From contig NZ_LMMM01000001.1 of NCBI RefSeq assembly GCF_001422245.1, positions 513,537 through 577,536 on the forward strand: a DNA stretch of 64,000 nt. The letters run 5' to 3'. Origin of the DNA: Rhizobium sp. Leaf262. Its GTDB lineage: Bacteria; Pseudomonadota; Alphaproteobacteria; Rhizobiales; Rhizobiaceae. Under the pieces are notes generated by a model that did no database searches, was not told where the DNA came from, and worked only from the letters and a program-made list of their open reading frames with translations. How positions within the stretch are numbered: position 1 is the first letter of the stretch; every line of letters starts with the position of its first letter. A program made the position numbers and the translations under genes. Of the stretch, positions 53,008 to 61,765 are shown piece after piece.

Positions 53008-54279
53008 ATGAGTTTCAAACTGATCGGTGCGTCCGTGTCGCTTGCGTTGCTTGCTGCTGCACCTGCTGCGGCGCAATCCACCATTACCATCTGGAGCTGG
53101 GACGTCGCCGCATCGGCGCTGAAGTCCGCGACTGAAGGTTTCAATAAGAAATATCCTGACATCAAGGTGGACGTTCAAGACCTTGGCAACAATCAGGTCT
53201 ATGACAAGGCGCTGGCTGCCTGTGCTGCGGGTGGAGAGGGGCTGCCTGACATCGTCACCGTTGAAAATTTCGAAGCCGAAGTCTTCTGGAGCCGCTTCCC
53301 GGACTGCTTCACCGATGCAACGGCATTAGGTTACACGCCCGAAAAACAGGCGCTTTTCCCTGACTTTAAACGGGCCGAGCTTGAAGTCGATGGTGTTGCC
53401 TATGCAGTTCCATGGGATTCCGGCCCCGTCACAATGTTCTATCGGCGCGATTTCTACGAAAAGGCCGGTGTCGATCCGGCCACGATCAAGACCTGGGATG
53501 ATTTCATCGCGGCTGGCAAGAAAGTCATGGCTGCCAACCCTGGCACAGTCATGACCCAGGCCAACTTTAACGGCGACAGCGAATGGTTCCGTATGATGGC
53601 CAACGAGCAGGGATGCGGTTACTTTTCGACCGATGGCCAAACCATTACCATCAACCAACCCGCCTGTGTTTCCACGCTCGAAAAGCTCAAGCAGATGAGG
53701 GACGCGGGCATTATCACGGCTGCCATCTGGGACGAAAAAATCCAGGCCAACTCGGCCGGGAAAGTCGCCACCCAGATGTATGGTGGCTGGTATGAAGGTA
53801 CGATCCGCTCAGGCTCACCCGACCTCGCTGGCAAATGGGGCGTTTACGCCATGCCAAGCCTGACGGCTGATGGTCCGCATGCGGCAAATCTGGGTGGCTC
53901 ATCGCTGGCCATCAGCTCTGCCTCGCAGCACAAGGAAGATGCGTGGAAGTTTGTCGACTATGCGCTTCTGACAAATGACGGTCAGGTCACAATGCTGAAG
54001 TCCTTCGGACTTGTGCCTTCGCTTCTGTCGTCCGACAAGGACCCGTTCGTGAAGGAGCCGCAGGCGTACTGGGGCGGTCAGGCCATCTGGTCCGACATTC
54101 TCTCGACATTGCCGAAGATCGTCCCGAGCCGCGGTACGGCCTTCCAGGCCGATGCGGAAGGAATCTACCGCGCTACGCAGACCAAGTATCTGGCCGGGGG
54201 CTTCCCCGATGCCAAGACGGCGCTCGACGACGCAGCCAAGCAGATCGAGACGGCAACAGGCGTGCCGATCGCCGAATAG
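53008..54279 (+). CDS. Carbohydrate ABC transporter substrate-binding protein (MalE-like)
   Basis: Periplasmic family 1 binding protein of 423 residues with signal peptide about 1-23 (LLAAAPAAAQS). Fold motifs: TITIWSWDVAASALKSATEGFNKKYP, PDIVTVENFEAEVF, AVPWDSGPVTMFYRRDFYEKAG and KVATQMYGGWYEG. GGGAG lies 7 bases before ATG 53008, so the upstream TTG is rejected. Aromatic residues in the cleft point to a sugar or oligosaccharide ligand, identity unknown. First gene of the operon with two permeases, an ATPase and the fused oxidoreductase. Confidence 0.92.
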   Translation: MSFKLIGASVSLALLAAAPAAAQSTITIWSWDVAASALKSATEGFNKKYPDIKVDVQDLGNNQVYDKALAACAAGGEGLPDIVTVENFEAEVFWSRFPDCFTDATALGYTPEKQALFPDFKRAELEVDGVAYAVPWDSGPVTMFYRRDFYEKAGVDPATIKTWDDFIAAGKKVMAANPGTVMTQANFNGDSEWFRMMANEQGCGYFSTDGQTITINQPACVSTLEKLKQMRDAGIITAAIWDEKIQANSAGKVATQMYGGWYEGTIRSGSPDLAGKWGVYAMPSLTADGPHAANLGGSSLAISSASQHKEDAWKFVDYALLTNDGQVTMLKSFGLVPSLLSSDKDPFVKEPQAYWGGQAIWSDILSTLPKIVPSRGTAFQADAEGIYRATQTKYLAGGFPDAKTALDDAAKQIETATGVPIAE

Positions 54280-54357
54280 CTTCCCAAGCCGACCGTTGCC
54301 GGACGCTTTCTGCGGAAAGCGTCCGGCAGAAATCCCTTCTGGCTTCGTGAGGTCGAT

Positions 54358-55218
54358 ATGCCGTTGCGCAACAGGGTCGCATATGCGTTTCTTGCCCCCT
54401 ATCTCCTGATCTTCGCCACTTTCTGGTTGTGGCCCATCATCAGTGCGTTTCTGATGTCTTTTCAGAATACGCGCATCAATCCCTGGCGTTTTGCACCATC
54501 ACTCAACTGGGGGCGGTTGATCGCCGACCCTGCTTTTTACAATGCGCTCCAGAATACGCTGATCATTCTCATCGTTCAGGTGCCGGTTATGATCGCGCTC
54601 GCCACCATCATGGCGGTGCTGCTGAACTCGCCGCTCTTGAAGGCGCGCCCGCTCTATCGTTTCGCCTTTTTCGCGCCCGTGGTGGTTGGTGAAGTCGCCT
54701 ATGCGGCCGTATTTCGGCTGATGTTCAGCGCTGACTTCGGTATCGTCAACAAGCTCATCACATCCGTGGGACTGGCGCCGGTGGCGTGGTTCGACAATTC
54801 CACCGCGGCCATGGCACTCATCATCATCGCCGTCACATGGCGCTGGGCAGGTTACAACGCCATCATCATTCTGGCCGGATTGCAATCCATCCCCGGAGAT
54901 GTCTACGAAGCCGCAACCCTGGACAATGTCAGCAAACGACAGCAGTTCCTGCACATCACCCTGCCATTGCTCAAGCCCATCATCATGTTCTGTGTCGTGC
55001 TGTCCGTTATCGGCACCATGCAGCTCTTTACCGAGCCGTTCCTCATCACCAATCGCGGCGGCCCGGGCGGAGCAACGGAGACATTGGGTATCCTCCTTTA
55101 CCGGCAGGGCTTCACCTCGCTCAACTTCGGCTATGCCTCTGCAATCGCCTATACGATTGCCGCGCTGGCGGTAGTCATCTCCCTGTTCAATCTATGGGTG
55201 GGAAGGGAAGCCAAATGA
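54358..55218 (+). CDS. Carbohydrate ABC transporter permease 1 (MalF-like)
   Basis: CUT1 inner-membrane permease of 286 residues with six hydrophobic helices. The EAA loop that docks on the ATPase is YEAATLDNVSKRQQFLHITLPLLKP (about 180-205). GAGG lies 5 bases before ATG 54358. It overlaps the second permease gene by ATGA, so production of the two is coupled. Confidence 0.93.
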   Translation: MPLRNRVAYAFLAPYLLIFATFWLWPIISAFLMSFQNTRINPWRFAPSLNWGRLIADPAFYNALQNTLIILIVQVPVMIALATIMAVLLNSPLLKARPLYRFAFFAPVVVGEVAYAAVFRLMFSADFGIVNKLITSVGLAPVAWFDNSTAAMALIIIAVTWRWAGYNAIIILAGLQSIPGDVYEAATLDNVSKRQQFLHITLPLLKPIIMFCVVLSVIGTMQLFTEPFLITNRGGPGGATETLGILLYRQGFTSLNFGYASAIAYTIAALAVVISLFNLWVGREAK

Positions 55219-56051
55219 AGTCCAAGTCGAAGTCTCTTCTCTGGCAAAAAATAGCGCTTCATGCGGCGCTGACACCGCTTGCCATCATCTGGCTCTTCCC
55301 GATCTGGGTCATGTTCGTGTTCTCGACAATGCCGGATTACGGCATATTCAGTCCTGATATCGAGTTGCTGCCATCCACGCATTTCGTGGAAAACTTCAAA
55401 AATCTGCAGGCGGATACGGATTTCCTGCGTGCCATGTTCATCTCTATCGGTGTGGCGGTGATCTATACTGTCGTCTCCGTCATGTTGACCTCCATGGCAG
55501 GCTGGGCACTGGCGCGCTATCGCTTCGCCGGGCGCTCCGTCGTCATCGCCATCATTCTCGGCACGATCACCTTGCCCTATGCCGTCGTCGTCATTCCGCA
55601 GTTCATCATGGTGGCCCGCGAGTTCAAGCTCGCCAACACCTGGGTGGCGCTGATCGTGCCACCGCTCTTCAACTCGCTGGGCGTGCTGTTCATGCGGCAA
55701 TCCTTCACGATGATGCCGGGTGAGCTGTTCGATGCGGCCCGTGTGGAAGGCGTCAAGGAATGGCAGATTTTCCTGCGCATTGCCCTGCCGTTGGCACGGC
55801 CAACCATGGCGGCGCTGTCTATCATCCTGTTTCTGGCGTCCTGGAACAACTACCTCTGGCCACTGCTGATCAACTCCCGCCCGGGCATGATGACGGCACC
55901 CGTCGCGCTTGGAACGTTGATCGGCCTCACCAAGGTTTCCTGGGGTGGCATCATGGCAGGGGCCATGCTGTTGACGGCGCCTATTCTCGTCATTTTCGTG
56001 CTGTTGCAGCGTCATTTCATCGCCGGCATTTCTGCCGGTGCCGTCAAGTAA
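55215..56051 (+). CDS. Carbohydrate ABC transporter permease 2 (MalG-like)
   Basis: CUT1 permease of 278 residues with six helices and the EAA loop FDAARVEGVKEWQIFLRIALPLARP. ATG 55215 overlaps the preceding stop by four bases; the much longer open frame from 54786 lies out of frame over the first permease and is not real. It pairs with permease 1 to form the channel. Confidence 0.93.
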   Translation: MKSKSKSLLWQKIALHAALTPLAIIWLFPIWVMFVFSTMPDYGIFSPDIELLPSTHFVENFKNLQADTDFLRAMFISIGVAVIYTVVSVMLTSMAGWALARYRFAGRSVVIAIILGTITLPYAVVVIPQFIMVAREFKLANTWVALIVPPLFNSLGVLFMRQSFTMMPGELFDAARVEGVKEWQIFLRIALPLARPTMAALSIILFLASWNNYLWPLLINSRPGMMTAPVALGTLIGLTKVSWGGIMAGAMLLTAPILVIFVLLQRHFIAGISAGAVK

Positions 56052-56066
56052 TCCGGGAGGAACCGC

Positions 56067-57152
56067 ATGGCGGACCTGTCACTCAAGAACGTCGTCAAAC
56101 GTTATGGCTCGCTGGAGGTCATCCACGGAGCCGATCTGGAGATTGCGGATGGCGAATTCGTCGTCTTCGTTGGTCCTTCTGGCTGCGGCAAGTCTACGCT
56201 GCTTCGCATGATTGCTGGACTGGAAGATATCTCCGGCGGTGAGATCAGCATTGGCGGCAAGGTGGTCAACGATGCCGAACCCACGGATCGCGGTATCGCC
56301 ATGGTGTTCCAGTCCTACGCGCTTTATCCGCATATGACGGTGGAGGAAAATCTGTCCTTCGGCCTTCGCATGAATGGTAACCCCAAGGCCGACACGGCAC
56401 AGCGGGTGAAGCGTGCCGCGGATATCCTTCAGATCGACGAACTGATGCAACGCCGCCCCAAACAACTGTCCGGCGGGCAGCGGCAGCGTGTTGCCATCGG
56501 TCGCGCGATCGTGCGTCAACCACGGGTCTTCCTTTTCGATGAGCCGCTGTCGAACCTCGACGCCGAGTTGCGCGTGCAGATGCGTGTGGAAATTTCGAGG
56601 CTTCACAAGCAACTCGGCACGACGATGATCTATGTCACCCACGACCAGACCGAAGCGATGACGTTGGCCGACAAGATCGTGGTGCTGCGAGCGGGCAACA
56701 TCGAACAGGTGGGTGCGCCGCTCGATCTCTACGACGACCCCGCCAACCGTTTCGTTGCCGGCTTTGTCGGTTCGCCCAAGATGAATTTCCTGCCCGGCAA
56801 AGTCATCGCTCAGGGATCGGGCTCCGTTACCGTTGGCCTGAAGGATGATCCCGGCGTGGTGCTGACATTGCCGGTTACGTCGTCCGTTGAGACCGGCAGC
56901 GATGTCACGCTGGGTGTACGCCCCGAACATTTCGGCAATGCCGGGGCGGGCGACGCAGATCTCGGCGTGGATGTCGATGTCGCAGAGCATCTCGGCAATA
57001 CCAGTTACGTCTATGCCCGCATGGCCGGTGACGTACCGCTGATCATCGAGCGGCCGGAATCGAGACATTCCGCCGATCAGCAACGCATGACCGTCGCGAT
57101 CTTTGCGGCCAAGACCTTTCTTTTTGACAGCGCGGGCGCTCGCCTTCGCTGA
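56067..57152 (+). CDS. Carbohydrate ABC transporter ATP-binding protein (UgpC/MalK-like)
   Basis: ATPase of 361 residues. Walker [10 protein letters not shown] is at 36-44, Q-loop [13 protein letters not shown], signature [16 protein letters not shown] near 134, Walker [13 protein letters not shown], and switch His in [13 protein letters not shown]-terminal TOBE regulatory domain (about 240-361) includes [15 protein letters not shown] precedes ATG 56067. Having its own ATPase makes the operon a complete importer. Confidence 0.94.
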   Translation: MADLSLKNVVKRYGSLEVIHGADLEIADGEFVVFVGPSGCGKSTLLRMIAGLEDISGGEISIGGKVVNDAEPTDRGIAMVFQSYALYPHMTVEENLSFGLRMNGNPKADTAQRVKRAADILQIDELMQRRPKQLSGGQRQRVAIGRAIVRQPRVFLFDEPLSNLDAELRVQMRVEISRLHKQLGTTMIYVTHDQTEAMTLADKIVVLRAGNIEQVGAPLDLYDDPANRFVAGFVGSPKMNFLPGKVIAQGSGSVTVGLKDDPGVVLTLPVTSSVETGSDVTLGVRPEHFGNAGAGDADLGVDVDVAEHLGNTSYVYARMAGDVPLIIERPESRHSADQQRMTVAIFAAKTFLFDSAGARLR

Positions 57153-57187
57153 GACGACGATCCCAAGACAATAGAATGAGGATTTCC

Positions 57188-59191
57188 ATGACTGACGTTC
57201 AACCCATCCGCTGGGGCATCATCGGACCCGGCACCATTGCCCGCACCTTTGCAGATGGTATCGCGCATTCCCGGACAGGAAAGCTGGAGGCGATTGCCAG
57301 CCGCAATCCGGATAAGCCTGGCCTTGCCGACGGATTTCCCGGTGCGCGTATCCTACACGGTTACGATGCCCTGTTGAGCGATCCCGATATCGACGCAGTG
57401 TACATTGCCACGCCCCATACCGGCCATGCCGAATGGGCCATCAAGGCGGTGCGCGCCGGTAAACATGTGCTGGTGGAAAAGCCCATCGCGCTGTCGGCTT
57501 ATGATGCTGATGCCATTTTTCACGAGGCTCGCAAGGCGGGCGTCTTTGCTGGCGAAGCCTACATGTATCGCCTCCATCCGCAGACGGCAAAAATCATCGA
57601 ACTGGTCAAAAGCGGCACGATCGGCGACGTGCGCATCATCCGTTCGAGCTTCGGCTTCAATATGGGTGGCTTCAAGCCGGAACACCGGTTGTTTGCCAAC
57701 GAGGCTGCCGGTGGTGGCATTCTCGATGTCGGCGGCTATCCGGTGTCCATGGTTCGGCTGATCGCAGGTGCGGTTGCTGGCAAGCCGGTGCTGGAGCCGG
57801 AAAAAGTTTCCGGCGCGGCCTATCTGGGTCAGTCCGGTGTCGATGAATGGGCATCTGCCGTGCTGAAATTTCCAAACGGAATCGTCGCGGAAGTCTCATG
57901 CTCGATCATGGCTCAACAGGACAATGTGCTGCGCATCATCGGTTCGCAGGGACGCATCGAGGTTGAGAATTTCTGGTTCGCATCCGGCCATAAGGGCGGT
58001 GTCGGCAAGATCGACATCATCAAGGGCGATGACAGACAGACCGTTGAAGTTCGCGAAGACGGATGGCTGTATGCGTTCGAAGTCGATGCGGCAGGCGAGG
58101 CCATTCGCGCAGGAAAACCCGAATTTGCCTATCCCGGCATGGGCTGGGCGGATTCGCTGGGCAATCTGCGTGTGATGGATCAATGGCGGCAGTCCATTGG
58201 CCTGGAATATGGCGTGGAAACGGCAGCCAAACGGGTCTCCAATATTGCAGGCGGCATGGTCAAGGCAGGCGGTGCAGTTCCAAAGCGCAGCATTCCGGGG
58301 CTCGCCAAGCCCGCATCCGTCGTCGCGCTTGGCTTCGAATTCTTCCCCAATTTTGCATCGGCCTCACTGACGCTGGATACGTTCTACGAGGCGGGTGGAA
58401 ATCTCTTCGACACGGCGTACGTTTATGGTGGTGGCAAGACGGAGGCGATTTTCGGAGATTGGCACACCAGCCGCAACGTGCCCCGTGAAGACATCGTCCT
58501 CATCGGCAAGGGTGCGCATTCCCCACTCTGCTATCCCGACATGATCTCCAAGCAGCTCGACCAGTCTCTTCAGCGTCTCAAGACGGATTATGTCGATATT
58601 TATTTCATGCATCGAGACAATACGGATGTGCCGGTCGACGAATTCGTGGATGCCATGGATGCGGAAGTGAAGCGCGGTCGTATTCGCGGTATCTTCGGTG
58701 GCTCCAACTGGACCCGCGAACGAATGGACGAGGCCGCCGCCTATGCCCACAAAAACGGAAAGGCTGCGCCCGCAGCCTTGTCCAACAATTTCTCGCTTGC
58801 AGAGATGCTCGATCCGATCTGGGCAGGCTGCGTTGCCGCTTCCGACGACACATGGAAAGAATGGCAGAATGCCCATCAGATTCCGAATTTCGCATGGTCG
58901 AGCCAAGGACGCGGATTCTTTACGGATAGGGCCGGTCGCGACAAGCGCGATGACGAGGAGATTGTTCGTGTCTGGTATTCGGACCACAATTTCGAGCGGC
59001 GGGACCGCGCGATACAGCTCGCCAAGGAGCTTGGTCGCGATCCTATTCATATCGCGTTGGCCTATGTGATTGCGCAGCCTTTCCCCGTCATTCCGCTGAT
59101 CGGCCCGCGTACGGTGGCTGAGCTTGAAGACAGCCTGTCTGCTCTCGACATCAACCTCACGCCTGAACAGATCCGTTGGCTGGAAGCATAG
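57188..59191 (+). CDS. Fused Gfo/Idh/MocA dehydrogenase and aldo/keto reductase
   Basis: One uninterrupted 667-residue protein joining two NAD(P) enzymes. N-terminal half (about 1-335): Rossmann motif GIIGPGTIA (10-18), the EKP motif (97-99) with catalytic Lys98, and GGGILDVGGYPVS giving Asp180 and Tyr184. C-terminal half (about 362-667): aldo/keto reductase barrel with the full tetrad Asp408, Tyr413, Lys441 and His475, and the cofactor-binding LIGPRTVAELEDSL near the end. GAGGA lies 5 bases before ATG 57188. Last gene of the importer operon, so it probably acts on the imported sugar: one half oxidising a hydroxyl, the other reducing a carbonyl. The fusion has no frameshift or stop at the joint. 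Substrate unknown. Confidence 0.9.
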   Translation: MTDVQPIRWGIIGPGTIARTFADGIAHSRTGKLEAIASRNPDKPGLADGFPGARILHGYDALLSDPDIDAVYIATPHTGHAEWAIKAVRAGKHVLVEKPIALSAYDADAIFHEARKAGVFAGEAYMYRLHPQTAKIIELVKSGTIGDVRIIRSSFGFNMGGFKPEHRLFANEAAGGGILDVGGYPVSMVRLIAGAVAGKPVLEPEKVSGAAYLGQSGVDEWASAVLKFPNGIVAEVSCSIMAQQDNVLRIIGSQGRIEVENFWFASGHKGGVGKIDIIKGDDRQTVEVREDGWLYAFEVDAAGEAIRAGKPEFAYPGMGWADSLGNLRVMDQWRQSIGLEYGVETAAKRVSNIAGGMVKAGGAVPKRSIPGLAKPASVVALGFEFFPNFASASLTLDTFYEAGGNLFDTAYVYGGGKTEAIFGDWHTSRNVPREDIVLIGKGAHSPLCYPDMISKQLDQSLQRLKTDYVDIYFMHRDNTDVPVDEFVDAMDAEVKRGRIRGIFGGSNWTRERMDEAAAYAHKNGKAAPAALSNNFSLAEMLDPIWAGCVAASDDTWKEWQNAHQIPNFAWSSQGRGFFTDRAGRDKRDDEEIVRVWYSDHNFERRDRAIQLAKELGRDPIHIALAYVIAQPFPVIPLIGPRTVAELEDSLSALDINLTPEQIRWLEA

Positions 59192-59203
59192 TCTGCACAA
59201 ACG

Positions 59204-59231
59204 AAGGGCCGCTTTCGCCGAAGCGGCCCTT
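59204..59231. terminator. Bidirectional terminator after the fused oxidoreductase
   Basis: A perfect 11-bp stem (59204-59214 with 59221-59231) with a 6-base loop lies between two convergent genes. A short A/T tract on each side allows use in both directions. Confidence 0.8.
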
Positions 59232-59240
59232 TGAACGGAA

Positions 59241-60428
59241 CTATGCGGCCATTTCTTTCAGAGCATCTTCCAACTCATAGATCGCGCAGACAATGTGATA
59301 AAACGTGCTGGCTGGTGCAGGTTCATCGATCATGGGCGCATCATGTGGCCATCTGTCGAACCATAGTCCTGAAATTGGCGTATCGAGAAATGGCTGCAAA
59401 GCCCCGATGGCGCGCACGGCAGACGACAAATAGCGGTATCGCTCCTCGCCATGCGCGACGCACGCCAATCTGACTGCTGCTTTCAGCCATTCCGTTTGCG
59501 GCCACAGCCGCGCAAGCGGATCGTGAACGCTGAAATCGTCATGAAGACTCATGACAGCCACCTTTCGGCGCGCGCATATGCCGTATTTCTCTCCGATCTC
59601 GAAGAGACGCTTTGCTTTTGAGATCGCGTCATTGTCCTTGCGGAGTTTGCCCCAGCGAGTCAGGAGCCATGCCCATTCGAATTGATGGCCGGGCTCCATG
59701 ATTCGCCCCTTGTCGCCGGGCATGGGTGCCCAGTTGTGGTCGAAAAACTCACGTAGCCCACCCGATTGTGGGTCGATGAATTTCTCCATTGCAAGCGAGG
59801 CGACTTCGTCGGCCAGCTCGCGCCAGGGTCCATCGGGATCGACGACTTCCCATGCGAGCATCGCTTCGAAGAAATGCATATGTGGGTTGGAGCACAAGGG
59901 TTCGCGAGGCGGATTTGCTTCTTCAAATCCAATGACCGGGTGGGCATAATCGCGCTGGAGCACTTGGAGAATGCCAAGCGCCCGAATTTGCATTTCGTCC
60001 CGTCTTTCCGGAAAGACGAGGGCCGTCTGGGCAGCCGCAAATAGAGCGAATGCCTGATTGTAGAAGTCGAATGTCGGATCGGTTAATTTGCCGGAAGCGT
60101 CCGCTAGATTGCCGTACAGGCCGTTTTCGAGGCGAAAGACCTGATCGAACCAGTGCAGACCATGATCAACGGCCTTGCGCCAGTCTCCATTCCAGCCTCT
60201 CTGTCCGGCGGCGGCGTAGCAATAAGCTTGTCTTGGCTGTACACGGGCCCGGCGGTTATCACCGAGCATCGGTTTCGCGTCCTGTCCGATGCGCTCGTAA
60301 AAACCGCCATCAGGTTTGCCCGCGCCAACTTTCCACCACAGGGGCAGAGCGTCCTGGTCAAGCCAGCGCTTTAGTCGCTTGGCCTCTTCTAAGAGTTGGC
60401 TCGTTGCACTCATCGGTTGATCTGCCAT
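59241..60428 (-). CDS. AGE-family sugar epimerase/isomerase
   Basis: Alpha/alpha-barrel enzyme of 395 residues in the N-acylglucosamine 2-epimerase / mannose isomerase (YihS, ManI) family. Conserved active-site pieces: RARVQPRQAYCYAAAGQ, PTFDFYNQAFALFAAA, NPHMHFFEAMLAWE, EPGHQFEWAWLL and RLWPQTEWLKAAV, supplying the Arg, Glu and His residues used for C2 proton transfer. Agrobacterium mannose isomerase is a known member. Convergent with the sugar import/oxidoreductase operon, so it may act on a related sugar, but it could equally feed the GDP-mannose or glucose pools. Confidence 0.85.
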   Translation of the reverse strand: MADQPMSATSQLLEEAKRLKRWLDQDALPLWWKVGAGKPDGGFYERIGQDAKPMLGDNRRARVQPRQAYCYAAAGQRGWNGDWRKAVDHGLHWFDQVFRLENGLYGNLADASGKLTDPTFDFYNQAFALFAAAQTALVFPERRDEMQIRALGILQVLQRDYAHPVIGFEEANPPREPLCSNPHMHFFEAMLAWEVVDPDGPWRELADEVASLAMEKFIDPQSGGLREFFDHNWAPMPGDKGRIMEPGHQFEWAWLLTRWGKLRKDNDAISKAKRLFEIGEKYGICARRKVAVMSLHDDFSVHDPLARLWPQTEWLKAAVRLACVAHGEERYRYLSSAVRAIGALQPFLDTPISGLWFDRWPHDAPMIDEPAPASTFYHIVCAIYELEDALKEMAA

Positions 60429-60595
60429 TTCCGTTCCGTTTCCTGCCTGCGTTTTTAAAGCGGGTCCAATAGCTCCCTACAACCCCAATTCGGCAGCTTC
60501 GGCAAAGTTCCATCGACGTCAGGCTCAGCTTAAGGCTTATCCGACAACGTATGAGCAAGATTTGATATTGCTAATTCGGCGGCCTCACGTATTCC

Positions 60596-61654
60596 ATGAA
60601 CATGGTTTGGTCATCACTGATTCGTTGCGCACGCGACCTTCCCGGCATGCTGAATGTTGCCGGTGCGGCGGCGGGAAAGTCCGCTGCCTTCGTTCTATTG
60701 CCTTGTGTAGCGGTGGTGCTCTCTGGCTGTAATAACCCAGGCGGCATTCGACCGTCCGGTGCGCCGAAAATGCTGCCGCCGGAAGAGGCGCTGATTTTTC
60801 CTCCTCCGGGAGGCCCCGAGGTTATCAACGTCATCAACCGCACCTATTCGAACGCCGTTCAGCAGGAGGTCATCCTGCGATCCGACGCACGAACGCCTGG
60901 GCAGAATTATCTCAAGATCGAGCTGTTTGGCCCGCAGCGCGCTGAAGACACCGGCAAGGACGGCTTATCCAGCAGCAGCCTGCGCGCCTCATCCATATCG
61001 CGTGAAATCCGCTCTGCTTTTCCGGGCGCGCAATTGGCAACATCCGCCGAGTATCTGCAAAACGCCTATGGTGCTTTTTCCTATGCGTCGGGACGTGGTG
61101 CGGGAGACGATTCCTGCATTTACGCATGGCAGCGCATCCGTTCGCCGGAGGATATGAGGCAGGGCTTCCAGAATCTCGGGCGGATCAATGTCACGCTGCG
61201 GCTTTGCCAGTCCGGCGTCACCACGCGTGACCTTCTTACGGTCATGTATAATTACACGATAACGGGCAGCTATGATGCCGCGGGCTGGAACCCCTATGGT
61301 ACCGCGCAAAAGCCACCGGATGGTATGGGCCGATCAGGTAACCCCACCTATCCCGTGACGGCAACCGAATTTCCAATGCAGCCCGGCATACAGACGCCGA
61401 GCGCTCCGGCCGTTCAGCGCTCTGCGCCTGCGGTGCGCCGGGTCGTCGTCCAGCAGCAACAGCCTGCCGCGCCGCCGGTCGTTGTCTCACCGGCACCCGC
61501 CCGGGTACTGATTCCCTCGCCAACGGGTGCAATGCCAGGGTCCGCACGTCCGGCAGATGTCGCGGCACCCGCACCGCGTCCGGAAACGAGACGTGTGGTC
61601 ATTCCCTCGCCTGATTGCGCATCGTCGGGGCAAGGATCGCAAAGATGCAATTAA
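60596..61654 (+). CDS. bcsN: Cellulose biosynthesis protein BcsN
   Basis: Probable outer-membrane lipoprotein of about 352 residues, encoded at the head of cellulose operons in alphaproteobacteria. A lipobox LSGC near residue 45 follows a hydrophobic signal segment. Conserved BcsN stretches include INVINRTYSNAVQQEVILRSDARTPGQNYLKIELFG, SCIYAWQRI and FQNLGRINVTLRLCQSG. The last ~100 residues are Pro/Ala/Val-rich and low complexity. Several possible starts (ATG 60596, 60602, 60647) lack a strong site; the latter would give a more usual signal length. 111 bases upstream of bcsA. Confidence 0.85.
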   Translation: MNMVWSSLIRCARDLPGMLNVAGAAAGKSAAFVLLPCVAVVLSGCNNPGGIRPSGAPKMLPPEEALIFPPPGGPEVINVINRTYSNAVQQEVILRSDARTPGQNYLKIELFGPQRAEDTGKDGLSSSSLRASSISREIRSAFPGAQLATSAEYLQNAYGAFSYASGRGAGDDSCIYAWQRIRSPEDMRQGFQNLGRINVTLRLCQSGVTTRDLLTVMYNYTITGSYDAAGWNPYGTAQKPPDGMGRSGNPTYPVTATEFPMQPGIQTPSAPAVQRSAPAVRRVVVQQQQPAAPPVVVSPAPARVLIPSPTGAMPGSARPADVAAPAPRPETRRVVIPSPDCASSGQGSQRCN

Positions 61655-61765
61655 CCAATTTAGTATTGTCTTGCGTATAAAGCGTCTTCCCGTGGCATCG
61701 TCGTCGGGCGGTCTGTCGGGTGTCGGGGCGATTGGCCTCTGATCGATTTGAACAAGGGTTTGCAG

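Noticed and set aside
54786-55214. Long 5' extension of the second permease gene
   Set aside because: It is out of frame over the first permease; the real start is the ATGA overlap at 55215.
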